Positions 8,654-19,374 of a DNA stretch of 64,000 bases are shown here, in pieces. The DNA lies in assembly GCA_963724945.1 (NCBI GenBank), contig CAVRWL010000003.1:620001-684000 (forward strand), given 5' to 3'. Within the stretch, counting starts at the first letter, position 1. Each line of letters begins with the position of its first letter. The notes beneath the pieces were generated by a model that saw only the letters and a list, made by a program, of their open reading frames with translations, was not told where the DNA came from and did not search any database. Origin of the DNA: Hyphomicrobium_A sp963724945. GTDB taxonomy: Bacteria > Pseudomonadota > Alphaproteobacteria > Rhizobiales > Hyphomicrobiaceae. A program made the position numbers and the translations under genes.

Positions 8654-9415
8654 CTACCACAGCCCCGTCCAGGCGGCGCCCAGGATCGGTCCCGCCTTGC
8701 CCTCCTGCAGGAGCACGATGCACGCTTCGGTCTCCGGCGTCATGATCGCGGTGCGCGCGAGCTCCAGGTGCATCGCCTTGCCGTTCCAGGTGCCGACGGG
8801 CAGCAATTCGCGCACGATGTTGGTGTAGGTCAGCGTCTTGCCCTCGTTGTCGCCGCGCTCGACCGGGACCTTGGCCTTCTTCTGCACCACGGCGAACCAG
8901 ATGGTCGCCTCCTTGTCCTTCAAGTCCGGCGGCGCGTCGCCGGCCTCGATGATGATCGAGTTGCGCTCGTGCCAGAAGCGGATCGGCACGCGGATGGATT
9001 TCAGCTCCGCGTCGGTGGTCTTGATCGCCGCTTCGATGGCGTTGCGATCGCTGCCGTTGACGCCGATCATGCCGTTGACGACGACCTGCGGGGTGTAGAT
9101 TGCGCCGTCGCCACGCGCCTTGGCGTAGAACTTCTGCCGCTCTGAGTTCTTGTCGGAGGCGAGCGTGTCCTTCCAGCCGAGGTAGTCCCAGATGTCGACG
9201 GGCAGCGACAGCGCGATGACGTCGGGCCGCTCCGCGTAGGAAGCGAGCACCTTGTCGGCCGGCGGGCAGGTGTCGCAGCCCTGGCTCGTGAACAGCTCGA
9301 GCACGTTCTTGGGCGGCCCGAACGACGGATTGATGCCGCTCCCCTGCGCAAAGGCGCGAGGGAACGGCACCATGAGCGCCATTGAGAGCGCGAGAAAAGT
9401 GGCCAGCCGCATTCG
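8654..9415 (-). CDS. DUF1223 domain exported thioredoxin-like protein
   Basis: A DUF1223 protein of 253 aa from the chosen ATG. A Sec signal peptide (MRLATFLALSMALMVPFPRA, cleaved after AFA) precedes the family hallmark ELFTSQGCDTCPPAD, a CxxC-type site in a thioredoxin-like fold, and then DIWDYLGWKD and YTPQVVVNG. Family members are periplasmic or secreted and uncharacterised; the cysteine pair suggests a redox role. The frame extends to a TTG at 9436, but the ATG at 9415 puts the signal peptide at the N terminus. The gene is monocistronic, downstream of acnA on the same strand and transcribed from its own gap (9416-9530). Confidence 0.88.
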   Translation of the reverse strand, partial: RMRLATFLALSMALMVPFPRAFAQGSGINPSFGPPKNVLELFTSQGCDTCPPADKVLASYAERPDVIALSLPVDIWDYLGWKDTLASDKNSERQKFYAKARGDGAIYTPQVVVNGMIGVNGSDRNAIEAAIKTTDAELKSIRVPIRFWHERNSIIIEAGDAPPDLKDKEATIWFAVVQKKAKVPVERGDNEGKTLTYTNIVRELLPVGTWNGKAMHLELARTAIMTPETEACIVLLQEGKAGPILGAAWTGLW

Positions 9416-9530
9416 CAAGTCTACCCGGAAAGGCAACTTTGTAACTAGACTAGTTGCCGAACTTTAGCGCTTCAACGGGCTGTCACGAAAGATTGAGTCG
9501 CGTTGCGGCGCACTGTGGAAGGGCGGAGTG

Positions 9531-12263
<2,733 letters not shown>

Positions 12264-12483
12264 TCGCGCTTCTCGGCCCGTCAAAGAGGCGCGCTGACCT
12301 TGCCGGTCGGCGGCGCCCACGCCCTGCCAGGATCGGGGCAGCGTCTTTGCGCTGGCGTCAGTGGAAGCGTGCCTCTTATATAGGCCCGCGCGGCCCGGGG
12401 CCAGCGAGCGTCCTCCACGCGCATCTTGCGGGATTTCCCCTGCGTTTCGCCAGAGCATTCTTGCGCGCGGATGATCAAGAGCT

Positions 12484-13113
12484 GTGCAGCTCATTGCTGA
12501 AAATCTGGTCTTGAGCCGCGGCGGGCGGACCGTCGTCGACGGGCTCTCCTTCGCCATCGAAGCAGGCGAGGCGCTGCTTTTGACCGGGGCCAACGGCGCC
12601 GGCAAGACGACGCTTTTGCGCGCGCTCGCGGGCTTCCTGGCGCCTGCGTCCGGGACCGTTCGCATCAAAGGCGCCGACGATGAGCGCGAGAAAGCTGAGC
12701 TTTTGCATTTCGTCGGCCACCTCGACGGCATCAAGACGCACCTCACGGTCAGAGAGAACCTCGGCTTCTGGGCGGACTACCTTGACGGCCGGTGGGGCCG
12801 CGATTGGGGGCCGCGGATCAAGGCGGCGCTCGAGCGCTTCGGGCTCGGCGGGCTCGCCGACATCCCCGCCGGCTATTTGTCGGCCGGGCAGAAGCGGCGC
12901 CTCGCGCTCGCGCGTCTCGCCGTGACAACGCGTCCGCTGTGGCTGTTGGACGAGCCGACGGTGTCGCTCGATACCGCCGCGGTCGCCCGGCTCGTCGCCG
13001 CGATCGACGAGCACGTCATTACCGGCGGCATCGCCATCATCGCAACGCACGCGCCGCTGGCGATCGCGCGCTTCCGCGAGATCCGCCTCGGGCCTGCGGA
13101 GGCCGCGGCATGA
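12484..13113 (+). CDS. ccmA: Heme ABC exporter ATP-binding protein CcmA
   Basis: The 209-aa ATPase of the CcmAB(CD) complex, which drives release of holo-CcmE during cytochrome c maturation at the inner membrane. Walker A GANGAGKTTLLRALAG is near residue 35, the signature LSAGQKRRLALARL and Walker B LWLLDEPTVSLD follow, and the short length is typical of CcmA. The start is GTG. Its stop overlaps the ccmB start (ATGA), so the two are translationally coupled. It is the first gene of the ccmABCDG operon, divergent from acnA. No ccmE, ccmF or ccmH is in the window, so those lie elsewhere as in many alphaproteobacteria. Confidence 0.96.
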   Translation: MQLIAENLVLSRGGRTVVDGLSFAIEAGEALLLTGANGAGKTTLLRALAGFLAPASGTVRIKGADDEREKAELLHFVGHLDGIKTHLTVRENLGFWADYLDGRWGRDWGPRIKAALERFGLGGLADIPAGYLSAGQKRRLALARLAVTTRPLWLLDEPTVSLDTAAVARLVAAIDEHVITGGIAIIATHAPLAIARFREIRLGPAEAAA

Positions 13114-13775
13114 GCGCATTTTTGACGCTCGTTCTCCGCGACCTGCGCCTCTCCGTGCGCCAGGGCGGCGCGCTCGGCACCGCGCTCGGCTTCTACATGG
13201 TCGTCGTGACCATGCTGCCCTTAGGGCTCGGCAGCGACCTCAATCTGCTGTCGCGCATCGCGCCCGGCGTCTTGTGGATCGCGCTGCTGCTGTCGGCGCT
13301 GCTGTCGCTGCCGCGCATCTTCGGCGCCGACTACGAGGACGGCTCGCTCGACATCCTGACGACGGGGCCGCTGCCGTTGGAGCTCGTCGCTGCCGCCAAG
13401 GCGCTCGCCCACTGGATCTCGACGAGCATTCCGTTGGCGCTTCTGGCCCCCGTCCTCGGCATCCTCTTGAACCTGGAGATCGGCGCCTACCCGGTGCTCG
13501 TCGCGACCATGCTGCTCGGCACGCCTGCGGTGAGCTTCATCGGTGCGGTGGGGGCGGCGCTGACGCTGAGATCGCACCGCGGCGGGCTCTTGATCGCGCT
13601 CTTGGTGCTGCCGCTCTACGTGCCGACGCTCGTGTTCGGCATGGCCGCAATCGGCGCGCTGCTCGGCCCCGGCGGGGTCATGAGCCCGGTCCTGATCCTG
13701 ACCGCGCTGTCGCTCTTTGCCGTCGTCTTGGGGCCGATCGCCGCCGCGGCCGCCCTGCGGCTGCAAATGCAGTGA
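13110..13775 (+). CDS. ccmB: Heme exporter membrane subunit CcmB
   Basis: The 221-aa membrane subunit partnering CcmA. Six hydrophobic helices are apparent, and the N terminus FLTLVLRDLRLSVRQGG, the LPRIFGADYEDGSLD loop and the ending AAAALRLQMQ are typical of CcmB. The ATG at 13110 overlaps the ccmA stop by four bases; the long frame upstream of it is the shadow of ccmA. A 138-base gap with a palindromic repeat separates it from ccmC, unusually long for this operon. Confidence 0.95.
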   Translation: MSAFLTLVLRDLRLSVRQGGALGTALGFYMVVVTMLPLGLGSDLNLLSRIAPGVLWIALLLSALLSLPRIFGADYEDGSLDILTTGPLPLELVAAAKALAHWISTSIPLALLAPVLGILLNLEIGAYPVLVATMLLGTPAVSFIGAVGAALTLRSHRGGLLIALLVLPLYVPTLVFGMAAIGALLGPGGVMSPVLILTALSLFAVVLGPIAAAAALRLQMQ

Positions 13776-13783
13776 AGGTTAAA

Positions 13784-13870
13784 GGCAGTAGGCAGTCGGC
13801 AATCGACAGTCGGCAATGAGAGACGGGTGCCCGGTCTTCCCGACTGCCTTACTGCCGACTGCCTACTGCC
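13784..13870. repeat. Palindromic REP-like element between ccmB and ccmC
   Basis: An exact 18-bp inverted repeat, GGCAGTAGGCAGTCGGCA (13784-13801) and its complement (13853-13870), brackets about 50 bases containing further copies of the CAGTCGGCA/CGACTGCC unit. The iterated GGCAGT units look like a dispersed extragenic palindrome. In the transcript it would form a strong hairpin between ccmB and ccmC. Confidence 0.75.
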
Positions 13871-13913
13871 GGTCCAATTGCACTTCCCGGCATTACCCCT
13901 TAGATCAAGTCCA

Positions 13914-14675
13914 ATGCAGAGCCTCACACAGCGCCTCGCCAACCCGACCAAGTTCATGGAGCTCTCCGCGCGGGTGCTGCCGTGGCTCGTCGGCGCGGCC
14001 GCCGTGATCCTGGCCTACGGGCTCTATCTCTCTTTCTTCGTCGCCCCGCCCGACTACCAGCAGGGCGAGACCGTGCGCATCATGTACATCCACGTGCCCT
14101 CGGCCTGGCTCGGCATGGCGGGCTATGCGCTGATCGCGGTCTCCGCCTTCGGCCTGCTCGTCTTCCGCCATCCGCTTGCCGACGTGTCCGCCAAGGCCGC
14201 CGCCCCGCTCGGCGCGGTCTTCACGTTCCTCGCGCTCGTGACGGGATCGCTGTGGGGGCGGCCGACGTGGGGGACATACTGGGTGTGGGACGCGCGGCTC
14301 ACCTCGGTCCTGATCCTGTTCTTCCTCTATCTCGGCCTCATCGCGCTCCGATCCTCGATCGAGGACGAGACGCTCGGCGCCAAGCTCACCGCCGTCCTTG
14401 CCCTCGTCGGCATCGTCATGCTGCCCATCATCAAGTTCTCGGTCGAGTGGGGCAACACCCTGCATCAAGGCGAGAGCATCTTTCGCGCCGGCGGCCCGAC
14501 GATCGATCCCTCGATCCTGAGGCCGCTGCTCGTCATGACGCTCGGCTTCACGGTGCTGTTCGCCGCGCTGCATCTGAAGGCGATGCGCAACGAGATCCTG
14601 CGCCGCCGCGTCAAGGCCCTGCAGATGGCCGAGGTGGCGCGCGCGCAAGGCCACCGCCTCGCGGCGGCGGAGTGA
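13914..14675 (+). CDS. ccmC: Heme transporter / heme-handling protein CcmC
   Basis: CcmC loads heme onto CcmE in the inner membrane. The 253-aa protein carries the tryptophan-rich heme-handling motif WGRPTWGTYWVWDARLTS and six hydrophobic helices. The flanking periplasmic histidines appear in YIHVPSAWLGM and VEWGNTLHQGES. The ATG at 13914 starts MQSLTQRLANPTKF, the family N terminus; the frame reaching upstream is repeat-derived. It is followed four bases later by ccmD. Confidence 0.96.
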   Translation: MQSLTQRLANPTKFMELSARVLPWLVGAAAVILAYGLYLSFFVAPPDYQQGETVRIMYIHVPSAWLGMAGYALIAVSAFGLLVFRHPLADVSAKAAAPLGAVFTFLALVTGSLWGRPTWGTYWVWDARLTSVLILFFLYLGLIALRSSIEDETLGAKLTAVLALVGIVMLPIIKFSVEWGNTLHQGESIFRAGGPTIDPSILRPLLVMTLGFTVLFAALHLKAMRNEILRRRVKALQMAEVARAQGHRLAAAE

Positions 14676-14679
14676 GCTC

Positions 14680-14859
14680 ATGGATTTGGGACCGCACGCT
14701 GCCTTCATCTGGTCCGCCTACGCGATCACCGTTGTTGTGCTCGCCGGCCTCATCGCGTGGCTCATAGCGGACGGGCGCCTGCAGCAGCGCCGCCTCGCCG
14801 ACCTTGATGCGCGCGGCGTGAAGCGGCGCTCCGAGGGCGGCGCCAATCGCACCTCGTGA
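14680..14859 (+). CDS. ccmD: Heme exporter small subunit CcmD
   Basis: A 59-aa single-helix protein that assists release of heme-loaded CcmE from CcmABC. The translation begins MDLGPHAAFIWSAYAITVVV, with the hydrophobic segment continuing to WLIADGR and then a basic tail rich in Arg, which is the CcmD pattern (an N-terminal HxxFIWxAY motif, one membrane helix, cytoplasmic positive tail). It sits exactly between ccmC and ccmG, where ccmD is expected, and its stop overlaps a possible start of the next gene. Confidence 0.9.
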   Translation: MDLGPHAAFIWSAYAITVVVLAGLIAWLIADGRLQQRRLADLDARGVKRRSEGGANRTS

Positions 14860-14879
14860 TGCCGGAGGCTACTCCTTTC

Positions 14880-15524
14880 ATGCCAAAGCCTGTCGATGAT
14901 CGCGGCGCCATGGGCGGTCCCGAGGGCGCTCCCCACGCGCCGCCGCGCCGCCGCGGCCTCACCTGGGTCATCGCGCCCGTCCTGGTCTTTGCCGCGCTGA
15001 TGGCGCTGTTCGCCTTCGCGCTGACGACGGGCGATCCCTCGCGCTTGCCCTCGGCCCTGATCGGCAAGCCGGCGCCGACGACGGCGTTTCCCGCCGTTGC
15101 CGGCCTCATGGATGCCGACCGCCCCGTCGCCGGCTTCACCAGCGCGGACCTCGGCAAGGGGCAGGTGAGCGTTGTGAATTTCTGGGCGTCCTGGTGCGCG
15201 GAGTGCGCCGACGAGCAGGCCCTGCTCTTGACGCTCAAGGACAAGACCGGCGTGCCGCTCTACGGCGTCAACTACAAGGACGACGCGATCGAGGCGCGCC
15301 GCTTCCTCGGCCGCTATGGCAACCCATATGTGGCGGTCGGAACCGACAAAAGCGGCCGCGGTGCCATCGATTGGGGCGTCTACGGCATGCCGGAGACGTT
15401 CGTCCTCAACGGCAAGGGCGAGATCGTCTACAAGCACGTGGGCGCCGTCACGCCGGATTCGCTCATGTCGAAGCTGATCCCGGCGATCGAGGCCGCGCGC
15501 AAGGCATCAGCCGGCAACAGCTGA
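14880..15524 (+). CDS. ccmG: Thiol:disulfide interchange protein CcmG/DsbE
   Basis: A membrane-anchored periplasmic thioredoxin that keeps apocytochrome c cysteines reduced for heme ligation. One N-terminal helix (TWVIAPVLVFAALMALFAFA) precedes a thioredoxin fold with the active site WASWCAEC and the later cis-proline region GVYGMPETFVLNGKGEI. The ATG at 14880 has GGAGG eleven bases upstream; ATG 14859, overlapping the ccmD stop, would add seven residues. The active-site dipeptide is Ala-Glu, while most CcmG proteins have Val-Pro, Ala-Pro or similar, so the redox potential could differ. It is the last gene of the ccm operon, convergent with tacT. Confidence 0.93.
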   Translation: MPKPVDDRGAMGGPEGAPHAPPRRRGLTWVIAPVLVFAALMALFAFALTTGDPSRLPSALIGKPAPTTAFPAVAGLMDADRPVAGFTSADLGKGQVSVVNFWASWCAECADEQALLLTLKDKTGVPLYGVNYKDDAIEARRFLGRYGNPYVAVGTDKSGRGAIDWGVYGMPETFVLNGKGEIVYKHVGAVTPDSLMSKLIPAIEAARKASAGNS

Positions 15525-15540
15525 ACCGCTTTCCTATGCC

Positions 15541-16044
15541 TCACAACGTGGCCGCAATCGTCTCCAGCGGAAGGTAAAGAGCGTTTGACTCCTCCCTGAG
15601 CACCGAAAATCCGTGCTTGCGGTAGTAGTCGAACGCCTTGGGATTGAGCGCGTGAACGATCAGCAGTCTTGCTGCCACGTGCTGGGCTCCGGCCAACGCC
15701 CGCTTCATCGCCTCCCGCAAAAGATGCGCCCCAAGGCCGGTTCCCTGCTCGGGCTTATCGACGGCCAGCCGTGCAAGAACAGTTGCCGGAATGGGGTCGG
15801 GCATGTTGCGCCGTACTTTGGCCGAGGTATCCGTGTGGGCAACGGCACCGTTCGCGAGCGAAAAATAACCGACGACGCGCTTACGGCGGCATATGACGAA
15901 CGTGTTGGCTATTCGTGCCGCGAGAGCAGGGAGAGCGCGACGTTGCAGCCAGAGATTTAGGGTAGGCTCGCCGCAATCGAACTCAGTGAGACTATGCTCG
16001 GCACGAAGCAGAGCGGGCTTTGTCAGGCTTGGCTTCTTAGTCAC
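15541..16044 (-). CDS. tacT: GNAT toxin of a TacA/TacT-type module
   Basis: A 167-aa GNAT acetyltransferase of the TacT toxin type, which blocks translation by acetylating the amino acid on charged tRNA. The N terminus (LTKPALLRAEHSLTEFDCGE) matches TacT-like proteins that begin by recognising partner or tRNA. The acetyl-CoA loop is in LAVDKPEQGTGLGAHLL, and the C-terminal FDYYRKHGFSVL is the characteristic toxin motif with the catalytic tyrosine region. It starts nine bases after the DUF1778 antitoxin gene, the standard antitoxin-first order. The gene converges on ccmG. Confidence 0.9.
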   Translation of the reverse strand: MTKKPSLTKPALLRAEHSLTEFDCGEPTLNLWLQRRALPALAARIANTFVICRRKRVVGYFSLANGAVAHTDTSAKVRRNMPDPIPATVLARLAVDKPEQGTGLGAHLLREAMKRALAGAQHVAARLLIVHALNPKAFDYYRKHGFSVLREESNALYLPLETIAATL

Positions 16045-16053
16045 GCTGGAGCC

Positions 16054-16407
16054 CTATGCCGCTGCTAGGTGGCCTCCCACGGCGGCTTTCTCGACATCAG
16101 CCGCTTGAGGGCGGCGTTGGGCGGAGCGGGTGAACTCCAGCACCTTGTTGAGCGCCTTCCAGTCGTCCGCGCCGAGCGTGAAATACACCTGATTTAAAAT
16201 CACCTCTTGCGCACGCGCGCGCGCGCTCATCAGCATGAACTCGGTTCTATTCTGCCCGAGGGCATCAGCCGCGCGGTCGATCAGGTCCCGCGTGGCTTGG
16301 TCGGCACGCAGGTTGATGATGCCAGAAGCAGATTGCTTCTTTGCCGGGGCGCTCCGCCGCGCTCCACCTTCCTTGGCCCGGAGCCCCATAGCGTCCGTGC
16401 GGGCCAT
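16054..16407 (-). CDS. tacA: DUF1778 ribbon-helix-helix antitoxin (TacA type)
   Basis: The 117-aa antitoxin partner of the GNAT toxin. The DUF1778 ribbon-helix-helix core INLRADQATRDLIDRAADAL binds DNA, followed by NRTEFMLMSARARAQEVIL and a C-terminal toxin-neutralising tail (TLGADDWKALNKVLEF). The ATG at 16407 has a perfect AGGAGG seven bases upstream; the frame from 16437 is rejected. An N-terminal basic extension of about 30 residues is longer than in Salmonella TacA. Repressor and toxin-antitoxin complex probably autoregulate the operon through the upstream promoter. Confidence 0.9.
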   Translation of the reverse strand: MARTDAMGLRAKEGGARRSAPAKKQSASGIINLRADQATRDLIDRAADALGQNRTEFMLMSARARAQEVILNQVYFTLGADDWKALNKVLEFTRSAQRRPQAADVEKAAVGGHLAAA

Positions 16408-16443
16408 GCGAACCTCCTGTGTGCACAATGTAGGCACAAGAGG

Positions 16444-16471
16444 TATGTAGCTATTGTGTATACATTGTCAA
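16444..16471 (-). promoter_or_regulatory. Candidate promoter of the tacAT operon
   Basis: On the minus strand TTGACA (16466-16471) is followed after 16 bases by TACATA (16444-16449). The surrounding bases repeat a TTGTG(T/C)A half-site (the GTGTATACA and TGTGCACA palindromes), plausible operators for the ribbon-helix-helix antitoxin. Confidence 0.45.
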
Positions 16472-16502
16472 TACGGAGGCGCCGGGCCGCGGCGCAGCAA
16501 CC

Positions 16503-17141
16503 CTACAGCTTGTAGAACTGCCCGCTCGCCTCGTTGAGCGCCGAAAGCTGGCCCGTCGCGATGTCGAAATAAGCCCCGTGCAGCGCCAGCCGCCCCTTGC
16601 TCTCGAGCGCGTCGAGAAAGGGGAACGAGCGCAGGTTCTTGAGCGAGGTCTTGACCCCTTCCCGCTCCAGCGCGGCCGCCATGTCCTTGCGCGCGGCGCC
16701 CTGGTGGCTCGCCATCACGTTGAGGCGGGCCCCTTCCAGCATCGACATCCACTTGGTGATGAACTGGCCCTCGGTCTCGCGCGCGGCCTCGCGGTCGAGC
16801 GCCGCTTTGATGCCGCCGCAGCCGGAATGGCCCATGACGACGAGATGCTTGATCCTGAGGTTCAAGACGGCGAACTCGATCGCGGCCGAGACGCCGTGGT
16901 AGGTGCCGCCGGTCTCGTAGGGCGGGATCAGGTTGGCGACGTTGCGCATGACGAACAGCTCGCCCGGCATGGCGGAGAAGATCGTCTCCGGGTCGACGCG
17001 GCTGTCGCAGCACGACACGATCATCACATCGGGCGACTGGCCGTAGGTGGCGAGCTCCTCGTATTGCTCGATGTTGGGCTCGAAATGCCGATGCTTGAAG
17101 CGGCGGTAGCGATCGGTGAGGTGATCGGGGAACGGTGTCAT
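16503..17141 (-). CDS. Beta-class carbonic anhydrase
   Basis: A zinc enzyme interconverting CO2 and bicarbonate. The 212-aa protein has the zinc ligands and catalytic dyad in VSCCDSRVDPETIF and the second ligand pair in VVMGHSGCGGI, both intact. The start ATG at 17141 overlaps the nhaA stop (ATGA), so the two are translationally coupled. The reading frame is continuous with the first part of nhaA because of the nhaA frameshift, which makes an apparent 624-aa fusion; I treat them as two genes. Coupling to a proton antiporter suggests a shared role in pH homeostasis. Confidence 0.93.
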   Translation of the reverse strand: MTPFPDHLTDRYRRFKHRHFEPNIEQYEELATYGQSPDVMIVSCCDSRVDPETIFSAMPGELFVMRNVANLIPPYETGGTYHGVSAAIEFAVLNLRIKHLVVMGHSGCGGIKAALDREAARETEGQFITKWMSMLEGARLNVMASHQGAARKDMAAALEREGVKTSLKNLRSFPFLDALESKGRLALHGAYFDIATGQLSALNEASGQFYKL

Positions 17142-18377
17142 GGTTGTGCTGTGACCTTGGGGTTCGTCTTGGGCTTCACGGAGATAACCGCCGGCGTCAC
17201 CCAGCTCAAGACCAGATAGCCCACCAGCGCCGACACGGTCGAGCCCATCAGCACGCCGATGCGGATCTCGGCTGCCCGGTCGGCGTCGACGAAGGCCAGC
17301 ATGCCGATGAAGAGGCTCATGGTGAAGCCGATGCCGCCGAGGATCGCCACGCCGAACAGCTGCGCCCAGGTCGCACCTTCCGGCTTGCCCGCGAGCTTCA
17401 GGCCGATCGCCCCGAGCGAGAACGAGAAGATGCCGATCGGCTTGCCGATGAAGAGGCCGAAGGCGATGCCCAGGGGGATCGCGCTCATAATCTTGTCGAA
17501 CGTCATGCCGGCGAGCGAGACGCCGGCGTTGCCGAAGGCGAACAGCGGCAGGACGCCGAACGTGACCCACGGATGCAGACTTTCCTCGAGCCGCACCAGC
17601 GGGCTCTGCGTCTCGCCGTCGGGAATGGTGAGCGGGATGGCGAGCGCCGTCACCACGCCCGACAGCGTGGCGTGCACGCCCGAACTCGAGCACGCACAGC
17701 CAGATGAAGAGCCCAGTGAGCACGTAGGGCGCCGTGTGCGTGACCCCGCGCGTATTGAGGATCGCCAGCGCGGCGACGCCGACGGCCGCGAGCCCGAGCG
17801 CGGCGAACGACATATGCGAGGTATAGAAGAAGGCGATTATGATGATGGCGCCGAGGTCGTCGATGATGGCGAGCGCCAGGAGAAACACCTTGAGCGAGGT
17901 GGGCACGCGCGGGCCCAACAGCGCCAGCACGCCGACCGCGAAGGCGATGTCGGTCGCCGCCGGGATGGCCCAGCCGTGTAGCGCGGTGTCGTCGGTCCAG
18001 TTGATGGTCGAATAGATGATGGCCGGCACGATCATGCCGCCGAGCGCGGCGATGACGGGAAGCGAGGCCTGCTTCGCCGTCGACAGCTCGCCGACCTTGA
18101 GCTCGCGCTTGATCTCCATGCCGACCAGGAAGAAGAAGACGGCCATCAGGCCGTCGTTGATCCACAACAGAAGCGGCTTGTCGATCATCAGCGCCCCGAC
18201 GCGCACCGTCACGGGCGTGTCCAGCAGGCCGTCGTAGAGCCAGCTCGCGGGCGAGTTCTGCAGGATGAGAGCAAGCAGTGCCGCGCCGAGCAGCACGATC
18301 CCGCTCGCGGCATCGTGCTGCATGAAGCGAAGCGCGCCGCTGAAGCGCTGGTTGATCGTCTTCCTGGTCGTTGCCAT
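17138..18377 (-). pseudogene. nhaA: Na+/H+ antiporter NhaA, split by one frameshift
   Basis: NhaA exchanges sodium for protons across the inner membrane. The N-terminal frame contains ATDIAFAVGVLALLG and the ion-binding aspartate pair in ALAIIDDLGAIIIIAF, ending at WLCVLEFG. The expected continuation, ESGVHATLSGVVTALAIPL, is in another frame that runs to the C terminus (GGIGFTMSLFIGMLAF). Removing one A from AA at 17683-17684 restores a single protein of about 412 aa, the normal NhaA length. The break is therefore probably a sequence error, but a real inactivating mutation cannot be excluded. It overlaps the downstream carbonic anhydrase gene. Confidence 0.9.
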
Positions 18378-18424
18378 CCGGCCCTGTTGCCTCCTCGCCC
18401 GCCAAAACGTCCGATTATCCGACC

Positions 18425-19249
18425 TTAGATCGCCGCGGTGGGCAAGGCTGCGGCCTGCGCCCAGATCGCGCCCGCGTGGGCAAGCGACAATTCGTCCCGG
18501 CCGGCGCTCATGGCGATGCTCATCTCCACCGCCGCGACCGAGCGCCCAAGCGCCGCCTCGGGCGTCATGCCGTTGAGCACATGCCCCAGATAGAGGGCGG
18601 CCAGCAAGTCTCCTGTGCCATGCGGAGCCGCGTCGCGTCGAGATACAATGCAGGCGCGCGCCGCGCTTGTGCCCACGAGCAGCGTCGCGAGCCAGTTCTC
18701 GCCGGTGGGGATCGACGTCGCGAGCACGGCAGGCACGCCGAGCGTGCGCGCGGCGGCAAGCGCGTCATCGGGCGCTGCGATCGAGACGCCGGCGAACCAC
18801 GACAGCTCGAAGGCGTTCGGGGTCGCGACGTCGCATTGGGGCAGCAACAGCTTGGCCATGGCGTCGGGCACCTCCGCGTCGAGATAGAGCCCGCCCGGCT
18901 CGTCGCCGCAGATGGGATCGCAGACGATCACGGCGGAGGGATTGGCGGCGCGCACGCGCGCGATGGCATCCCCCGCCGCCGACACGTGGGCCGCGGTCGG
19001 CAGATAGCCGGTCAGCACCGCGTCGGTGGTGGCAAGCCAACCGTTGGCGTCGAGCGCGTCGACGATCTGGTCGAGATTAACCGGCGCGATCTGCTCGCCG
19101 GCATAGCGGCCGTAGCCGGGATGGCTCGAGAGGACGACGGTCGGCAGCGCGATCACCTCGTGCCCGAGCCCCTGCAGGGCCGGAACGATCACGGCAAGCC
19201 CGACTGAACCGAAGGCGACGTGGGAGGAGAGAGCGAGGACGCGGGCCAT
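18425..19249 (-). CDS. pdxY: Pyridoxal kinase
   Basis: A 274-aa ribokinase-fold enzyme of vitamin B6 salvage that phosphorylates pyridoxal to PLP. Hallmarks are the N-terminal LALSSHVAFGSVGLAVIVPALQ, the LSSHPGYG loop, VIVCDPICGD, and the C-terminal anion-hole motif APHGTGDLLAALYLG. Length fits PdxY (about 285 aa). It lies upstream of nhaA on the same strand with 47 bases between, and diverges from the malyl-CoA lyase-like gene. Confidence 0.9.
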   Translation of the reverse strand: MARVLALSSHVAFGSVGLAVIVPALQGLGHEVIALPTVVLSSHPGYGRYAGEQIAPVNLDQIVDALDANGWLATTDAVLTGYLPTAAHVSAAGDAIARVRAANPSAVIVCDPICGDEPGGLYLDAEVPDAMAKLLLPQCDVATPNAFELSWFAGVSIAAPDDALAAARTLGVPAVLATSIPTGENWLATLLVGTSAARACIVSRRDAAPHGTGDLLAALYLGHVLNGMTPEAALGRSVAAVEMSIAMSAGRDELSLAHAGAIWAQAAALPTAAI

Positions 19250-19348
19250 CTGCAGGGCGATCTCAAGGTTTTTCCACTCTTGCCCCAGCTGCGGCCGGGC
19301 GCCAAGAGGTTGTGGACCATACCTTGGTGTTCGCCGCGGCGCGCGCTA

Positions 19349-19363
19349 TTGTGCAGTGCACAA
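19349..19363. promoter_or_regulatory. 15-bp palindrome TTGTGCAGTGCACAA, candidate PhaR-type site
   Basis: Seven-base arms around one central base, ending 11 bases upstream of the ATG of the malyl-CoA lyase-like gene. The TGC-N3-GCA core followed by CAA resembles sites described for the polyhydroxybutyrate regulator PhaR/AniA in rhizobia. The same 15-mer, on the other strand, is at 39199-39213. The regulator assignment is inference. Confidence 0.5.
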
Positions 19364-19374
19364 GGGGGGTTCGC

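Noticed and set aside
16503..18377. NhaA-carbonic anhydrase fusion protein of 624 residues
   Set aside because: The middle third is nonsense; it results from the frameshift at 17683-17684. The carbonic anhydrase has its own start overlapping the true nhaA stop.
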